Assembly (NCBI RefSeq): GCF_021347895.1
Contig: NC_067125.1
Location: forward strand, 26,541,697 to 26,605,696
Length of the DNA: 64,000 bases
Reading direction: 5' to 3'
DNA from: Acanthochromis polyacanthus
Taxonomy: Eukaryota; Chordata; Actinopteri; Pomacentridae
Below, one piece after another: positions 47,187 to 60,982 of the stretch. Under the pieces are notes generated by a model. It saw only the letters and a program-made list of their open reading frames with translations, ran no database searches and was not told the DNA's origin. Within the stretch, counting starts at the first letter, position 1; each line of letters begins with the position of its first letter. The translations under genes and the position numbers were made by a program.

Positions 47187-50100
47187 TTAGATCTGCATCT
47201 GCTCCAGGTATTTGTAGGTGGGGTTCTCGTAGCCGTGGTTCTGCATCTTGTTCAGGTGTCGTTCTTCTGGTGTCAGCATCGGGTCGACCTGCGAAAATGA
47301 AGAATAAAAAGTGATCTCGGCCGCTTGTTTCGTACGCAAACGCTACAGAGACCAGGCTCTAACTTGCTTTGCATTTACTTATGCTGGCTATTTACATATT
47401 ATGATTTAAAATAAATCTGACACTTCTAATGAGGGGTGCAGCAGTTAATAATAGATTTGATGGATTTTGTTTATTTATTGCTCTTCTTAGTGCTAATTTT
47501 ATTTATTGATTTCTATATTTATTCATTTATTTACATATTTTTTATTCATTCTATTGAATGTGTAGTTTGTCATTTCACTTTTATTTATCTTTAATTTTGT
47601 CATTTTTGACTTCTACTTTGCCCGTCACCGATCTGTATTGTAATAATACATATTTTATTTTTTTATTTCATTTATTCCTTTTTATGCTTTTTTACAGATT
47701 AATTTTATCCTATTTTATTTTTATATTTTAACATATTTTATTTGATCCTATTTATTTAATCTTATTTTAATGATTTTATCATATTTTAATTCATTTTATT
47801 TGATCTGGTGAAATCCTCATTGAATGTGTTATTTGTTTAGAATAACATTTCCTCAGTTCTTCAATCTCTGTTTTTTAGTCCTTCATTAGTAACATGACGT
47901 TGGGAGTTTGTATAATTTATAGTATTTTCTTATTATTCTCTTGTTCTGATTTTATGAATTTTGACTTTTATTTTTACCCTTCACCTACCTATCTAATTAT
48001 ATTTTAATATTATATATTTGATTAATTTATTTTACTTCATTTTTATGTTAGCTTATTTTATTTCATTTATTTTATTTTTGTCTTATTTTATTTTTATTTT
48101 GTTCTATTTTATTTAATTGAATTTTTATCAATTTTATTTTATTTTATTTTATTTCATCTAGTGTTTCCTCATTGCATGTGTCATTTACGATAGCGAGTCT
48201 TTCATTTATAACATGATGTTTGGGCTTATTTGTATGATTTTATTGCTCTTTTATTCCTTTCGTCTGTAAAGCACGTAGTGTTGCATTTCATTCGTATGAA
48301 AAGTGCTTCATAAAAATAAAGTCTGATTGATTAATTTGGTAAGAAAACAGGTGTTGGTGGTTTAAAGCCTCTCCTCTAAATAACAGGTGGTTTATCTAAG
48401 ACAATTTTAATGTTTAATAGCTTAGGTACTATCCAGAATTAAAATTACAGATATCAACAAAATCATTTTGACTTTTGACACTGAATGTTTAATCTATAAC
48501 TTCATTCTGACTAGTCAAAACAATAAATTCTATCCAGATTTTTAACATAGAGAGGTAGATATTTGTTATTCCAGCACACAGTCTCTCCGCAGCAGAATGG
48601 CCATCGTGAAACAATCAAGTATGACTAAATTTGAAATGAATACGGGCAGATAAAAAGTAGAATTATAGATCAGTAAAGAGTCCCAGAGAGTTGATGAGGT
48701 TTGAGAAATGTTGACCAACTTTTCCTGAAGGAAGCTAGTGGACATTTTAGGAGACAAAATCACCTTGTTGGTCTTTTCTTTAAAACTATTTCCGACAAAT
48801 GGTGGACTTCATCCAGCAACCACCAGAGTGTTTTAGTTTTTCTCTTGTAATCTGAACAAAGCTCCATTTTAAGGCTTTTTATAGTCACTGGTCAAAGGAG
48901 TGTCCAAGTTCTGGTCACTCTGATCTTTGTCCTCAACAAACACACCCGATCAGGGAGTGGATTAAGTTAAATATTTATCAGCAGTTGAACAGCTCAAAGA
49001 TTTTTTCTGCACTTTAACCCTTCAAGTCAAACAGGAAATGCTGTGAAATAGGAAGAGTTAAAAGCAAAGAGTGTGTGGAGATTGAAAGCTTCATTCTTTA
49101 GAAACTTGAGGTTGAAATTTACTAGAAAGAGTGGTAAAATGACCACCAAAATAATCACCAGAATATACGGCTACAGATGAAGTTCCACACTATGTCAGAG
49201 AATGTTGCTGGTTGTGTTGCTGATTGTGTTGCAGGTTGTCTTAGTGTTGCTGGTTGTGTTGCTGGTTTATATCTGAAACTAAAACAAAAACTACTCCTAG
49301 TTCAGCCTCAGATATCCACAATGTGAGTTCTAAATGTCTATACTGAGAACCTCCATACACATGAATGAGGACAAGTGACTTAATTTGTCTTTGAAAAATG
49401 AAATGTGGAGCTCTGAAATGTTCTTTTTGACCAGAATATATGGAGTCACACATATCTGCGCTATGTGTCCAGCCGATCTATTAAATGTTCCAGCAGTTTG
49501 CCGTCGGCGTCTCACCTCCACGATGCCGTGGCTGATGGTGCCGTATTGCCTTTTCCTCAGCAGCACCAGGCTGATCACGATCACCGTTGCTATGGCCACC
49601 GCGATCACCAGCAGGCCAATCAGAGCGCTGCTGCCGAAGCTGAAGTCCTCTCCTAGGGGCCGGTAGGACTCCTGACGGGGGGTAAAGAGCAGTGAGGAGA
49701 CGACACACGCAGACACAGCTGACCAACGAACGACACAATAAAGCTGTTTATGCTGTAATAACCAAGACATTGTACACTTGGGATAGTTTGCCTTGACTGC
49801 CTTATTGTTACGCTGAATAAACACTCAGATTGTTAAAGCTCCCGTACAGTCATCTGAACATGGACGTAAAGTTTTAAAGGAAATTCCAGCATTTGTCACC
49901 ATTTTATTCTCATATTCCTAACTTCTATCATCACCACTGATCATGACATCATTAATATTAACATGTTTTTGCTTAACTATCACCTTTTTAACTTTATTTT
50001 CCACTTTTACAGTGGTTGAAAGTACATATGCTCAAGTAATGTTTTGAGATACTTGTATTTTACTCAAGTAATTCTATTTTAAGCTGCTTTTCCCACAACA

Positions 50101-53100
50101 TTTCAGAGGGAAATGTTGTGATTTCTACTCCTCTACTTTAATCTGACAGCTTCACACACTGGATAATAAGACAAGCTTAAAAATACAACGTACTGTTAAA
50201 GACTAATCCAGCAGTTTCCAACATTTTGATACTTTTTCAGAAGCAGTGTGTAGCCGGGTTCACATTTCAGATGTCTGTGAGTTGGTAACAGCTCCATCGA
50301 TTATGGATTTTCCCTCTAAGCTTCTCACGATTTAATTTCAGTAACAAATGATTCAATATCTTTCAGATTAGAGAAAAAATCCAAAATTTATCAACCGATT
50401 TGTGCATCAGAACTTAGTTTTTCCTGTCTTTTCTCCCAGTAATTGCATTCGGAGCCCTCAGATTCATCTCCTTTCTCTGTACATAAAACTGGATATGAAG
50501 TAGTTGAAACTGCAGCAGCTACAACATTAACATGCTGCCGACGCACTGAGGCTTCACCATTAATATGTAACGACACCAGTTATAATAACACATCAGTCAG
50601 AGGGACCAAATCAGGACTTTTTAGCTCTATCCTTGACATTTTACTGCTATGTACTCTCTTACATTGCTGTGTCTGTACTTTTACTTCAGTCCAGTGCCAG
50701 AACACTTCTACCCTCGTACTTCACTAACTTCTACTTAATCTGCATTAAGAGTGAGCCTCACACTATTGTAAACAGACCAATTCAGAGCTGGATCCAACAC
50801 TCTGTGCAGTTCGTTTTTAATAACTACAAAGATTCCCACGACTCTGCTATCAGTGTTTACTCAAAGAGAGCTGCTCACAATAATCGCTATTAATGTGAGA
50901 TTCTTCAGGAAAGTTTTGTAAGCACTTCTTCCCCCAATCGATGCGGAGTGATCAATAGTTCTCGCTGGAATCTGTATTTTTCCAAATCTCAGCAGCAGAG
51001 GTGCTGAGTAAATTGTTATCATGATCAATACCAATAATGGGAAGATATGAGATTAGCACGGCGGCTGACTCATACGAGAATTTCCTTTTAAAGCATAAAC
51101 AAGAGCAACAACTCATTTAGACGACTGTAATTAGATTCTTCTGCTCGTTTTCTTTGTAAAAAAAAAAAAAATCACTTTTACAGATTAACCTTCCCTCGCA
51201 GAAGCTTTGGAATGCGGGAAATAAATTAACTGGAGGAGATTTGACTCTTAATTCTCATGTTATGTTACAAAGGCAGAGAATCGGGGATGACATCATTTTG
51301 GCAGAGGATCCGTATGACATGATTGGCTCGTGAACAGTGTGAACACTCTCATGCAACGTGTCCTTGTGGAGGATTGTGTAATATCTAGCCAATTGGGTGT
51401 AAATACACGCAACCACGGTCACCTACACCCGTCTTCACAATGTAATCTGGCACATATGACGCAAACTAATCATATGTGGACGGCCATTGGAGACTTTCTG
51501 TTTTCTCATCACTGGCTCATTCTCGCACACAAACTGAGCGCGCTCAGTTTGTGTGGCGTCACATTCGTCGTATGGATCGAGATTTCCAACGTGTACATTC
51601 ACATACATTCACATAACAAATCATGCACCCATGCAGAAAATAGATTCGCCTGAACAGAAAACTTTTAAAAAACCAAGAGAGAGAGGGGGGATTAGGGGTC
51701 TGTTCCGACGTGGTGGTTTTCTTTTCTTGTTTTTTTTTTTTTACTCTCTGTTAAAAATTTTTTTGCACAATTATCAGCTGCAGAACTGGTGTCTTTGCAC
51801 ACACTCCCACTCTCCCTCCTTCTTTCAATCTTCTCCCCACTACTGTTGATGACTACAGTTCCCCAGAGAGCCCTGTGGAGGGCGCCGCTATACTCACCAG
51901 CTCATCATCATGCATAACGCTGACTCTCTCTGCACTGTAAACCACTTCTTTAACATCCAGTGACTCATCAATCACCTGTCAACACAGACAGGGGAGCCCA
52001 GGTTACACTCGCCACAATGTGTGTGTGTGCGATTGAATGTGTGTGTGATAGAAAGATTTATATATATGAGAAAGGAAAAGCAAGAGAGAGAGAGAGGCGA
52101 GAAGGTGTGAATGTGCAGCGAAGTAAACTGTAAGGATTATCTGTGTTTGGGTGATGATACACTTGGAGCTGTCTTGGAAGGAGAGAGGGAGGGGGGGTTT
52201 GCAAGCATCAACAACAGACTTTTCTTCTCGGCACACAGTTAACAAGTCTTTCAAAACAGACTGTCAGCCTCTCATTACTGAGAGCTCTAATCTGGAGCAC
52301 TGTGAGTGGAAGTGGTGTGTTCAGGAGGCAGAAACAAAAAAAAAAGAAAAACAAAAAACAATCTGCAGTTTGTCGAGACAGAGCAGTCCAGAGTCTCACC
52401 AGACAAATGTCTCAGGTGCTATTTTTAAAACCTCAGATTGCTCCATCTTAGAGAAACCAGCATAAAGAGAAAACATGCATCGAAAATAAAAAAGAAAACT
52501 TGCATGATTCACACACAAACACTGAGCTCGGTGTTGGATTAGCAGGCGAGGCACGGCACACATTCAGCAGCCAAACATCAGCGTAAAATCCATGAAGAGG
52601 GCTGGTGTGTGTGTTTGTTTAAAGGAAAGTAACATGCGATGACTGCTGAACAAAGCGTGGAGTTGATCTGAATGAGGGTCAGCCAGCAGAAGCCAAACAT
52701 AGACACGCAAATAGCCCAGTGTGAGATAGCTGTAACTATGACAACATAGTTACTGGAATAATCTGTCTCATTAGAAGCTGAACTTAAGAGAGCTATGTGA
52801 AAGCGCTGCGTGCACTCATTAATTTCAATCATCAGCTCAATTGCCTCGAACCGAGGTCGCGGCGATGGAATTAAACTGTCGGTATCTTTGTCCAATTCTT
52901 TCCCCTGCCTTCTGCTTTAACAACGCTGCTCTCAGTTCACGTGTTGGGCAAAGTCAGAGACACGAAAGCTTCGAGGCGCAGACAGAAGCCGAGGACGGAG
53001 CTCTTACCACGTTTTCGCTGATCTTGGGTTTGCTGTTGATGATCCTCTCCTCCGCGCCGATCAGACCGTCCAACCCGGACATGGCGGAGCCTGCGGGAGG

Positions 53101-56100
53101 TGAAGAAGCGGCTGTCAATAACGGCAGATTAGCGAAAACAAACACGCAAACAGACAAACAAACGAACGGGGATGGTGGTATTGGTGGTGGACAGCTGCAC
53201 ACAGACATCCAGCCCTTCTCCTCACGACTGTTGCACCGCTGACTGGTGACAACAAAGCCCTTTCTTCCATTCAGCACAGCGTGAGCACTGTGAGCATCCA
53301 CAAAGGCCCTCTCAAAGCGCTGTTTTGCATAAAGCTGAGGTTTCTCTGTAAACACACAGCTCCATGCATCCACTCACTAAATGACTTTACAATTATGACA
53401 ATCCTGGTGTTTTTGTATCTCTCACTCATCTCATATCACTGTGCGTCTTCTTATACAATCTTTAAAAAACATGCACAACAGACTGATCTCTTATCGCTCC
53501 GAACCCCAGGCAGTTTCTAAGCTTTTTTTCCCTTTGCTACTGTCACATTTTTACTGAATGTGGGTTCTTTTGTCCCCTGCAATATATAGTCCTGCATCTC
53601 TATGGAAACAGCACAAACATGGCCAGAAATAGAGAGAACTCCGAAATGTCTCCGGTGCAGTATGACACATACAAAGCATCAGGAAAGTAAAAGTTAAAGT
53701 CGGATTTCTTTAGTAAAATAATTGAAAATCCTGGAGTCAACGTGTAAACTATTTTTCCCACAGGTGTTGCAGATACTGGAAAAATGGTACCTCTACATGC
53801 TAAAATTATCTATTTACATTATTGTTTTCCTATCTCTCTGCTCTGTGTAAACACCACCTGCAGTTCAACCAAAAAGTCTCAGATTTTTGTCACATTACTG
53901 TAAGTTGCACTTGAGTCACTGATATCTTTTCAGATGTGTAGAGGAGAGCAAAATTTTTAGTTTTTGAAGGAATCTGGCTAATGCGTGAGATGAATTTTTG
54001 GCAAATTTTTAAATGAGACATATAGAATAAAGCCATTTTGATGAATTATTGTCATTTTGAGCTTCGATTTGGTGATTTTTTTTCCTGCAGAACAGCACAT
54101 CGCAAAGATTTTTTCTAATTTTTTGCAATTTGTGGCTCTGACAAATGCAGTAAATTTGTTGATTTTCTCATGCCTTTCACAATTGTAGGCATGTTTTGGT
54201 GTTTAGAGGGTTGAAACATTTACTTACACCATGAAATACTGTAGAGGAAAGAGGGCAAACGTGGCAGCGAGGGCACCGTTCACCATCAGCTTATTACCCT
54301 CTGCTGCTGCACGTCAGTCAGTGCCAGACACTTCAGATTAACACAATAGTCTTTGGATTAAGTGAGGAACAATGACGTGCGTTTACGAGCCTCCCTCAGC
54401 AGAAGGGACGTCAGAGATGCAGGTTTTCAGATGGCGCTGCAGTCTGCACACAGTGGCACAGCCAGCCGTGATAACAATGTGATCAGTCATTAGCATGAGT
54501 AGGTTCTGAAACTATTAGAACATTAATTGATTTCCCAATTGACAGAAAATCAACCGGCAATCATTCAGGTCATTAATCAAGCAGATGTGTTCAATGCTCG
54601 CTGGGTTCGGGGGTTAAAATCTGATTTTCTTGCTAATTTAGGTTCAGCTATTAGTGGCAGGGATCTCTGTGTTCACTCAGTAAGATAATGAGGTTAAAGC
54701 CATATCAGACCAAACAGGAGCTGTAACAGCATCTCAGTCTCCGGCCTCAGAGGACTAATTGCGCCACTTCAGGCAGAGCTGTGGGCAGCAGTGGAAACAC
54801 CGAGCCTCAGATGGCGACACTAAATCTCGCGGCTCCTATCGGGAAGAGGGCGAGTGATGAGGAGAATGAGAGTATGGGCGGTGGAATAATTAAGCACTGA
54901 GGACGGGATGACAGCAAACACACGACTCGAGAGTCTCTGAGAGCGGAGTCGGCTGTGACCGATCTCTACCAGACCTGGAAGCTACTGACTGCTATTCAGC
55001 ATGAGGTCATAATCCTACTATGATGGAAACCATAAGAGCAGCTGAGATCTAACAACGCTGCCCATGCGAGTCATCAAAAAAAAGGAGAAAATTAAATAAC
55101 AGATGGCTTCAGATAAAACAGAAATGGAAGGTAGAGAGAGGAAACTGTACCAAAGGGAGAGGAAAAGGAGGACAGTGGAACAAAAGAGTAGATGGAATGG
55201 TTTGGGAGATGGCAGGGCAGAAAAACAAGACGCAACAGAGGCACCAACCTTTCTTGAAGGCACGTGGGGAGTCTGATAGATCGCCTTGGCATTAGAAATG
55301 ATTGAAAACAAAAAAAGAAGATCAGAAAAAGGGGGAGGAGAGAAGAGAGAAAACTTAAGTAAGAAGAGAAAAGGCAGGATTATCAAGCTGTGTTAATTGA
55401 TTAGGAAAAGAGTTCAGCAGGGAAGAGTACGAAAATAAATTTGAGCGATAATCAAACTTAAAAAGGGAGCCATTTCAGAATTGGCTAGCTGTGTCTAAGC
55501 CCTCTGGGCTGCTGGCATGTATGTGAAATGTTCCTTTGGGGATTTACTTGTAATTTGCCTTCCATCTCGCTGGAAGCATTCCATCCATCACTTTTTTCTC
55601 CTTGAGGATTCAGTCTTTTGTTTGGCACAAATGTGACAAAGAATAGAGCCATAACTGCTCATTTTTTCCCCAAGCTTCTGGCTCCAGCTCGGCACCAAAG
55701 CCTGAGGCTTTGTGCCTTTATCTGAACTTCAGTAGTGCTGTGTTGAAGGCGAGGCCACAGGGAAATGTGCAGGCACAGATAAGTCCCAACCCAGGGCTCC
55801 ACAGCACATTTCCATCAGCAGAAGCACATTGTAAACCTATTCTCTGTCACTGTGCAACAGTTCTGGCATGATTCATCACTAATGTCCTTCACAGAGAGTT
55901 GTGTGTGCGACCTATTGTTCAGCACACAGCCTCGGTGTTGTTCTCGCTGCTGACAGTGTCTGGAGCTGCTCACCCTCTGGCTCTGAGCGGGACCCCAGCG
56001 ATGTGACCTGGATGGGCCGGTAGGGTTTGCCCTCGGACATGGGGACTTCCACGCTCTCCTCCGAAGACACGGTGACGTCCGACTGCGACTCGGAGATGGA

Positions 56101-59100
56101 CGACAGGAACTGGTCCATGTCAGCTTTCTGCTCCTGCAGCAGCTCGTCTGCAGAAAAGGGCAAATGACAGAGCGTGAGGCGGCGTTCTGCATGCTAACTA
56201 ATGCCTGTCAACCTGAGACAAGGCAGCAACACACAGCTTCACCGATGACTCTTAACATTTTCTAGCCAACAGTCTGCTCCCATTTCTGCTAAGTACCAAT
56301 TAGTATTTTTCTGAGAGCTATTTTCCATATAAATGTGCACACGTCCCAGCAGAACGCTGCTCGGTGAAAGCTGTGACCCAGTTCTGTCACTGTAGCCGCT
56401 CCACTTTAATCTTTGCTGCAAACTATTGTTCCTTTAATGAAGCAGAGGAAACAAAAGATAATATTAAAATGTACTGGACATTTCCTGAGTGAGCAGGAAC
56501 ACATCCCAAATACAGTTTAGATCTAACTGCAGCTATGAGTGTTTCTGTGCCTCTGATAAGTAATACATTCCCTTGAGTTTTTTTCAGTTTGCAACAGATG
56601 TATGACAAAAAAAAAAAAAAAATCGCCGTAAGACACAAGACATGTGACGCTTTGGCTCTGTCTGTCGGGCACGTATATGAATTCCAGCACTGTTTTCATT
56701 TCTCTTCATTCTTATTACACGGCAGGGTCCCTCCTTCCAGGCTGCCTGGGGGTCTTTGACTGAACAAGACTCACCGATTTCATCCTGAATCTCTTCAGCC
56801 ACATAAGGAACTTTGTAGAGCAGAGACAGACTCTGGTTCATCCTCTCCTCGATCACCCGCAGGTGGGTCATCACCTGGAAAACACACGGATTTTAGTTTA
56901 TTTAAGGCGAAACTGTTCTAATAATTCAAATCCAACATAAAGCTCCCTAAAACCAAAGGTGGAATTCAAGTTATGAGACAAAGAAATGCTGAAAAGCCTT
57001 TTAAGATAAACTATAAATGCTAAATCACTCAGTAAAATGGTTGTCGATCAATTTTTTGGTGCTCAGCAAATCCATTAATTTAAATTACATTAATGTTGAT
57101 CCAATTACAATTAATAACAGTGTGAATATCCACCTATTAGTCCAAATCTCACATCAGTGAACCAGAAAATCCCTCTTTTTCACAGCCACTAGTGAAGTTT
57201 TGTCACCTTGTGTCATCGACTTGACTGCAGTCCTATTTTGAGATTTTGATATTTGCAGAGAACCCAGCAATGCAGTTTCATATGCAAAAATTCACTCATA
57301 GAAATAAGCGGCAGGAGGAAAAATACGATAAAATCCAACCAAAAAGAAGTAGGTGACAACACAAGATGAGATGATGAAGCAAAGAAAATCTTGTTATGTT
57401 GGTAAAAACCTTGATTTAACTACAAATCTGTTCGTTGTTTTTTTTTTTTAAATCAAGAAACAGCCTTGAAATCTCCTCCAAATGGAATAAATCAGCATAC
57501 AGTGCAACTCTGAGGGCAGTCAGCTGGCTGTTCTCTGCCCAGAATATCAATGCGCCGACTAGAGAGAGCTGTTCATGTTCACAAATTTAAACTGAGGTGT
57601 CACAGAAATGTGCTTTCAGAGGGAGGGAGGAGAGCATATTTCTCCAGATGAACTCAGCCTCGCTCGCAGCCAGCCGACATGCACACATAAAACAAGTTGC
57701 TGCATGTAATATTCAAATCAGACTTGAAGCTCTGAACCGACTTGACAGGATCCACTGCCTGTCAGCCCCGATGATCACCGCCGTATCACAGTCGCACGAC
57801 TTGTTTGATCGGCAAAAAAATAGAAAACTTTGCGGATCCAAAACAACTCCTGGTCACTTCCACTATCTCTACCGGCAGTGCGATGTTTACAGAGACGGAA
57901 TATTTCCACATTTCTGCTGCCAAAAATGGGCTGGCAGAATTTGAAAAGCCGCCACTGACAAAGCTGACCGGCTCTTGGCAGGTAACTGGTGTTTATTTCC
58001 CACTATGATGATTGACTGTTTTAATCTTACAACACATGGCTGCAGTGCACCGGCGCCAGCAACAGATGGCAATAACGCACCTTTTTCTCATTATAGAGAT
58101 GTGCTGCAGCCCCTGTGGCACCTTTCTGTCCCTGTCTGACAAACAATCTTCATTATAAAGATTACATGTCCCAGTGCAGGGAGGGAGAAAAAAAAAAGCC
58201 ATTTTCAAGCAACCATGCCGGAGCCAGACAGCTGAGGCACGGGGAGTCGCAAAAAAGTGAGAATGAAAATGCAGACTTGCTGCGGTGATTGGAGCTGAGC
58301 AAGTAAACACTGCGAGAGCACAACAGCACAGATTGGCTACTCATGGCTGAGCACAGAGGTCCAGCGCCTCCCAGTATCCATCGATTTATCTAAATAGCAG
58401 CCCTCCAGCCCCTGCTTCCCACCCTTCACTGTGTTGTTTCATCCATCTGCTGTGTTATCCGTAATGGTAGAGGATAACTGTAAATGGTGTCGAAGGGCAA
58501 TGACACACACAGGCGAGTACATCTAACAGCCGAGCTTCCAGCCAAATCCCCAGTGCAGCGGCTCAGAGTCCGGCGTTACACAAGACCTGGGCAATGTTAA
58601 TCTTCGGCTGAGGCTTAAGTGAATGAAACGCCCGCCCTCCCCTCCGCCAGACGAGCCTCCTCGCTCCTCCTGGGCTTCAGCTCAGAGACAACTCGCACTC
58701 TTTCTACCTCCTACACACTTAGAAACAGGGCAGAGAGGGCCAGGCTGAGACATCATTATCCCTTCCCTGTCTGAGAAGGAACAGGAGGAAGTGGCTCGTG
58801 TTTTACAGACGCGGCCTCTAATGTGGGACGTCTTAATTGTCACAGGTAGCTTAAAATACAGGCTGGCACCAATTAAACAAACTGAAACACACAGATCTGA
58901 AACATTACATGAGCAAATGATCAGTTGTATCGATTTACCATCATTATTTCTGACAAAAAGGTGTGGATTTCATGTTTTTTGGCTGTTGATTGAACAAAAC
59001 AAACAATATGAAGGCATTACTTCCAGCCAGCAAAGTCAACTCAGTCTAAAAGCACCGACCTGTGACTTCATCTGAGCTGCTTTCTCAGGATCCACAGCGA

Positions 59101-60982
59101 GGACGTGCTGGTAGTGGCGGATGGTGTGCTGGCGGTCCTTGTTTTCGGCGCGAACGTACCGTCTCAGGGCCTGCAGTATGCGGTGGGGCTGAAATTGAGC
59201 GCAAAGTGGGAAAAAAATGGGGCAATTAGTCGAGTTGGATGGTGCAAAATGGCCTCTAATGAATGCAGCATTCCTGTTTTGTGTGCGTACAAACAAGACA
59301 ACTGAAATTTCCTTTTTAAAGTGCAATCAATTCATTCCATTTCCTTTCTGATTTTAACGGTATCTGCGATGTTTATTGCTCTTGTCTTCTTTAGATTTTT
59401 CCAGTCAAAAGAATCAAATTTCGTCAGTTTCAGGTTCGTTTGATTTGAGGTAATAAACCTCAAAGTGATGAGAGGATGTGGCCGAAGCCTCTCGTTAGAC
59501 ATGAGCACACTTTGTGCAACTTAAAACAAAAAACACAATGTGGAAATGATTGTCTTTTATCTGAGCAGAGGTAAGGGAAGAATGTTGTTTTCAAATCGGC
59601 TGCATATAACATAACATAAAGTCTTTTTACTGAAACAGAACCACAGCAGAGATGATGCAATTAGCAATTTTGGAGGTGTAACAAAAGCAAAGACACAAAA
59701 AATTGCTGCTCTCCAAAAACCAGGTAACGCTACCACATTTGAATTTAAAATGAAAAATATTTAATTAATGGCTTTTTTTGAACGCAAATCCAACAGCTGC
59801 GGTTTGAGCGGCGACCAGCACCTTTCAACCGAGTGCCAAACTGTGCGGTGGCGAAAGGATCAGACGACTAATAGATAAAAGGAATTAAAAAAAAAAAAAC
59901 ATGACACAGGGATTATCGCTGCAGGTTCAAATGTGATTGACTTTGTGCTCGTGGAGGATTTTTTGGGATGTGTGTTTTTCTGGGTGCAGTAATCCTTTCT
60001 CCTCGTGATGAACGGCGAGTTGGCAGAGGGTCTTTTGACAGGAGATGAGATCAGCCACAGAGCGGAGCTCGGCGTGGCCTGACTGAACTCTATGTGTGAA
60101 TCTGTAAACAGATGGAGATAAAAAAAGATGCCGGTTTACCCTGGGGGGGTCGGCCTGCAGGGCGGCCAGGTAGTTCTCCAGGGCCAGACGGCGGCGGTCG
60201 TTCAGCATGGCCTCCACTCGGGCGAGGTGAGTCTCCACCAGCTGCTGCTTCTCGCTGGCTGCCTCCTCTTCCAGGGACTCCACCATGGCCTGGAAGTGCT
60301 ATAAACAAAATCATAATTATATATAAATGTGCCTAAATACACGAGGCGCTCTTTCAACTTCTCCTAAGCAGCTCTCCGTTTCAGTCATGTCGCCTTCCAG
60401 GCTTGTCAAGGGAGTTGGGGACTCATTTTAGAAGTCTCCCCATTCAGACGCTGCCCCAATTTAGCCTTAGAGTGATAAAGATAGAGCAGCCGGGGAAAAG
60501 GGATCTTTAATGGAGCAGGGAGTGAGGGACCGAGGGCCTGTAAGCCGTCACATCTCATCCAAACAAAGGGACGAAAGGGGGCTGAGACTCCCAGGGGGGA
60601 AGGATCAGTTTCTTACCTGGATCAATGTCTGCCTCTCCGCCTTGGGCAGGTTCTTAGCCTGGCGATCAGCCTCTTCCCACTCTTTCCTTACCTGCAGGAA
60701 GAGGCACATGAAATGAAGGGGCATGCAAGGTGGTCCCGCAGCATCTCGGGTAGGGAAAGTGTCACCTTATCCTGATCTCACAAGTGGGTGCAATCGAGCG
60801 GTAAGACGCTTTAATCCTTTTAATTAGGGAATCTGTGTCCCGACTCACCCTCTCCATGCGGTTGCGGTGTCTGATCTCCAGCTGCTCTTTGGCTCTCTGG
60901 AAGCGACTGTGCTCCTTGTCGTCGGCGGGGGTCTCGAAGTAGATGTCCACGTCGTCGGCGGGCTGAGGAGTCGGGGGCGTGA
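47187..60982 (-). CDS. APLP2: APLP2, amyloid precursor-like protein 2 (C-terminal 395 residues; 5' part outside window)
   Basis: APLP2 is a single-pass membrane protein processed by secretases like APP. Phase-consistent exons: 60982-60849, 60691-60617, 60298-60140, 59188-59060, 56874-56775, 56147-55974, 53090-53008, 51975-51898, 49671-49516, 47288-47187. They encode the end of the acidic region ([18 protein letters not shown]), the helical E2 domain ([15 protein letters not shown] to [14 protein letters not shown], including [12 protein letters not shown]), a linker with [10 protein letters not shown], the juxtamembrane part, and a membrane segment [20 protein letters not shown]. The short cytoplasmic tail has [14 protein letters not shown] and the YENPTYKY sorting/adaptor motif, ending EQMQI. 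The [12 protein letters not shown] tail identifies APLP2. The first exon enters in phase 1, so at least the signal peptide, E1 and any Kunitz exon lie beyond 64000. Confidence 0.96.
47450..48170. repeat. AT-rich simple sequence (TTTTA-like)
   Basis: About 700 bp of TTTATTTTATTTCATTTTA-type low-complexity sequence in the last APLP2 intron. No open frame or element ends were seen. Confidence 0.7.
49203..49264. repeat. short minisatellite (GTTGCTGGTTGT-like)
   Basis: About five imperfect units of roughly 12 bases built on GTTGCTGGTTGT, in the last APLP2 intron. Confidence 0.7.
51526..51555. repeat. perfect 30-bp palindrome
   Basis: The half-site CACACAAACTGAGCG is followed without spacer by its exact reverse complement. 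It lies in the APLP2 intron about 340 bases downstream of the exon 51975-51898. No flanking element ends were found. Confidence 0.85.
53590..54215 (-). repeat. dispersed repeat family copy, reversed
   Basis: This member of the TTAA-type family lies in an APLP2 intron, starting TCCTGCATCTCTATGGAAACAG and ending GTTTAGAGGGTTGAA (TTAA mutated to TTGA). It shows that the family is not confined to ST14. Confidence 0.5.

Noticed and set aside
47450..48170. Possible gene or AT-rich origin
   Set aside because: Low-complexity TTTTA-like sequence without open frames or defined repeats.
53008..53373. Longer minus-strand protein covering 53373-52954
   Set aside because: Only 53090-53008 matches APLP2, in a different frame; the rest is intron read-through.
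55018..55386. 122-codon minus-strand frame in an APLP2 intron
   Set aside because: Composed of Phe/Leu/Ser runs from a purine-rich stretch read on the other strand; no homology and outside the APLP2 exons.
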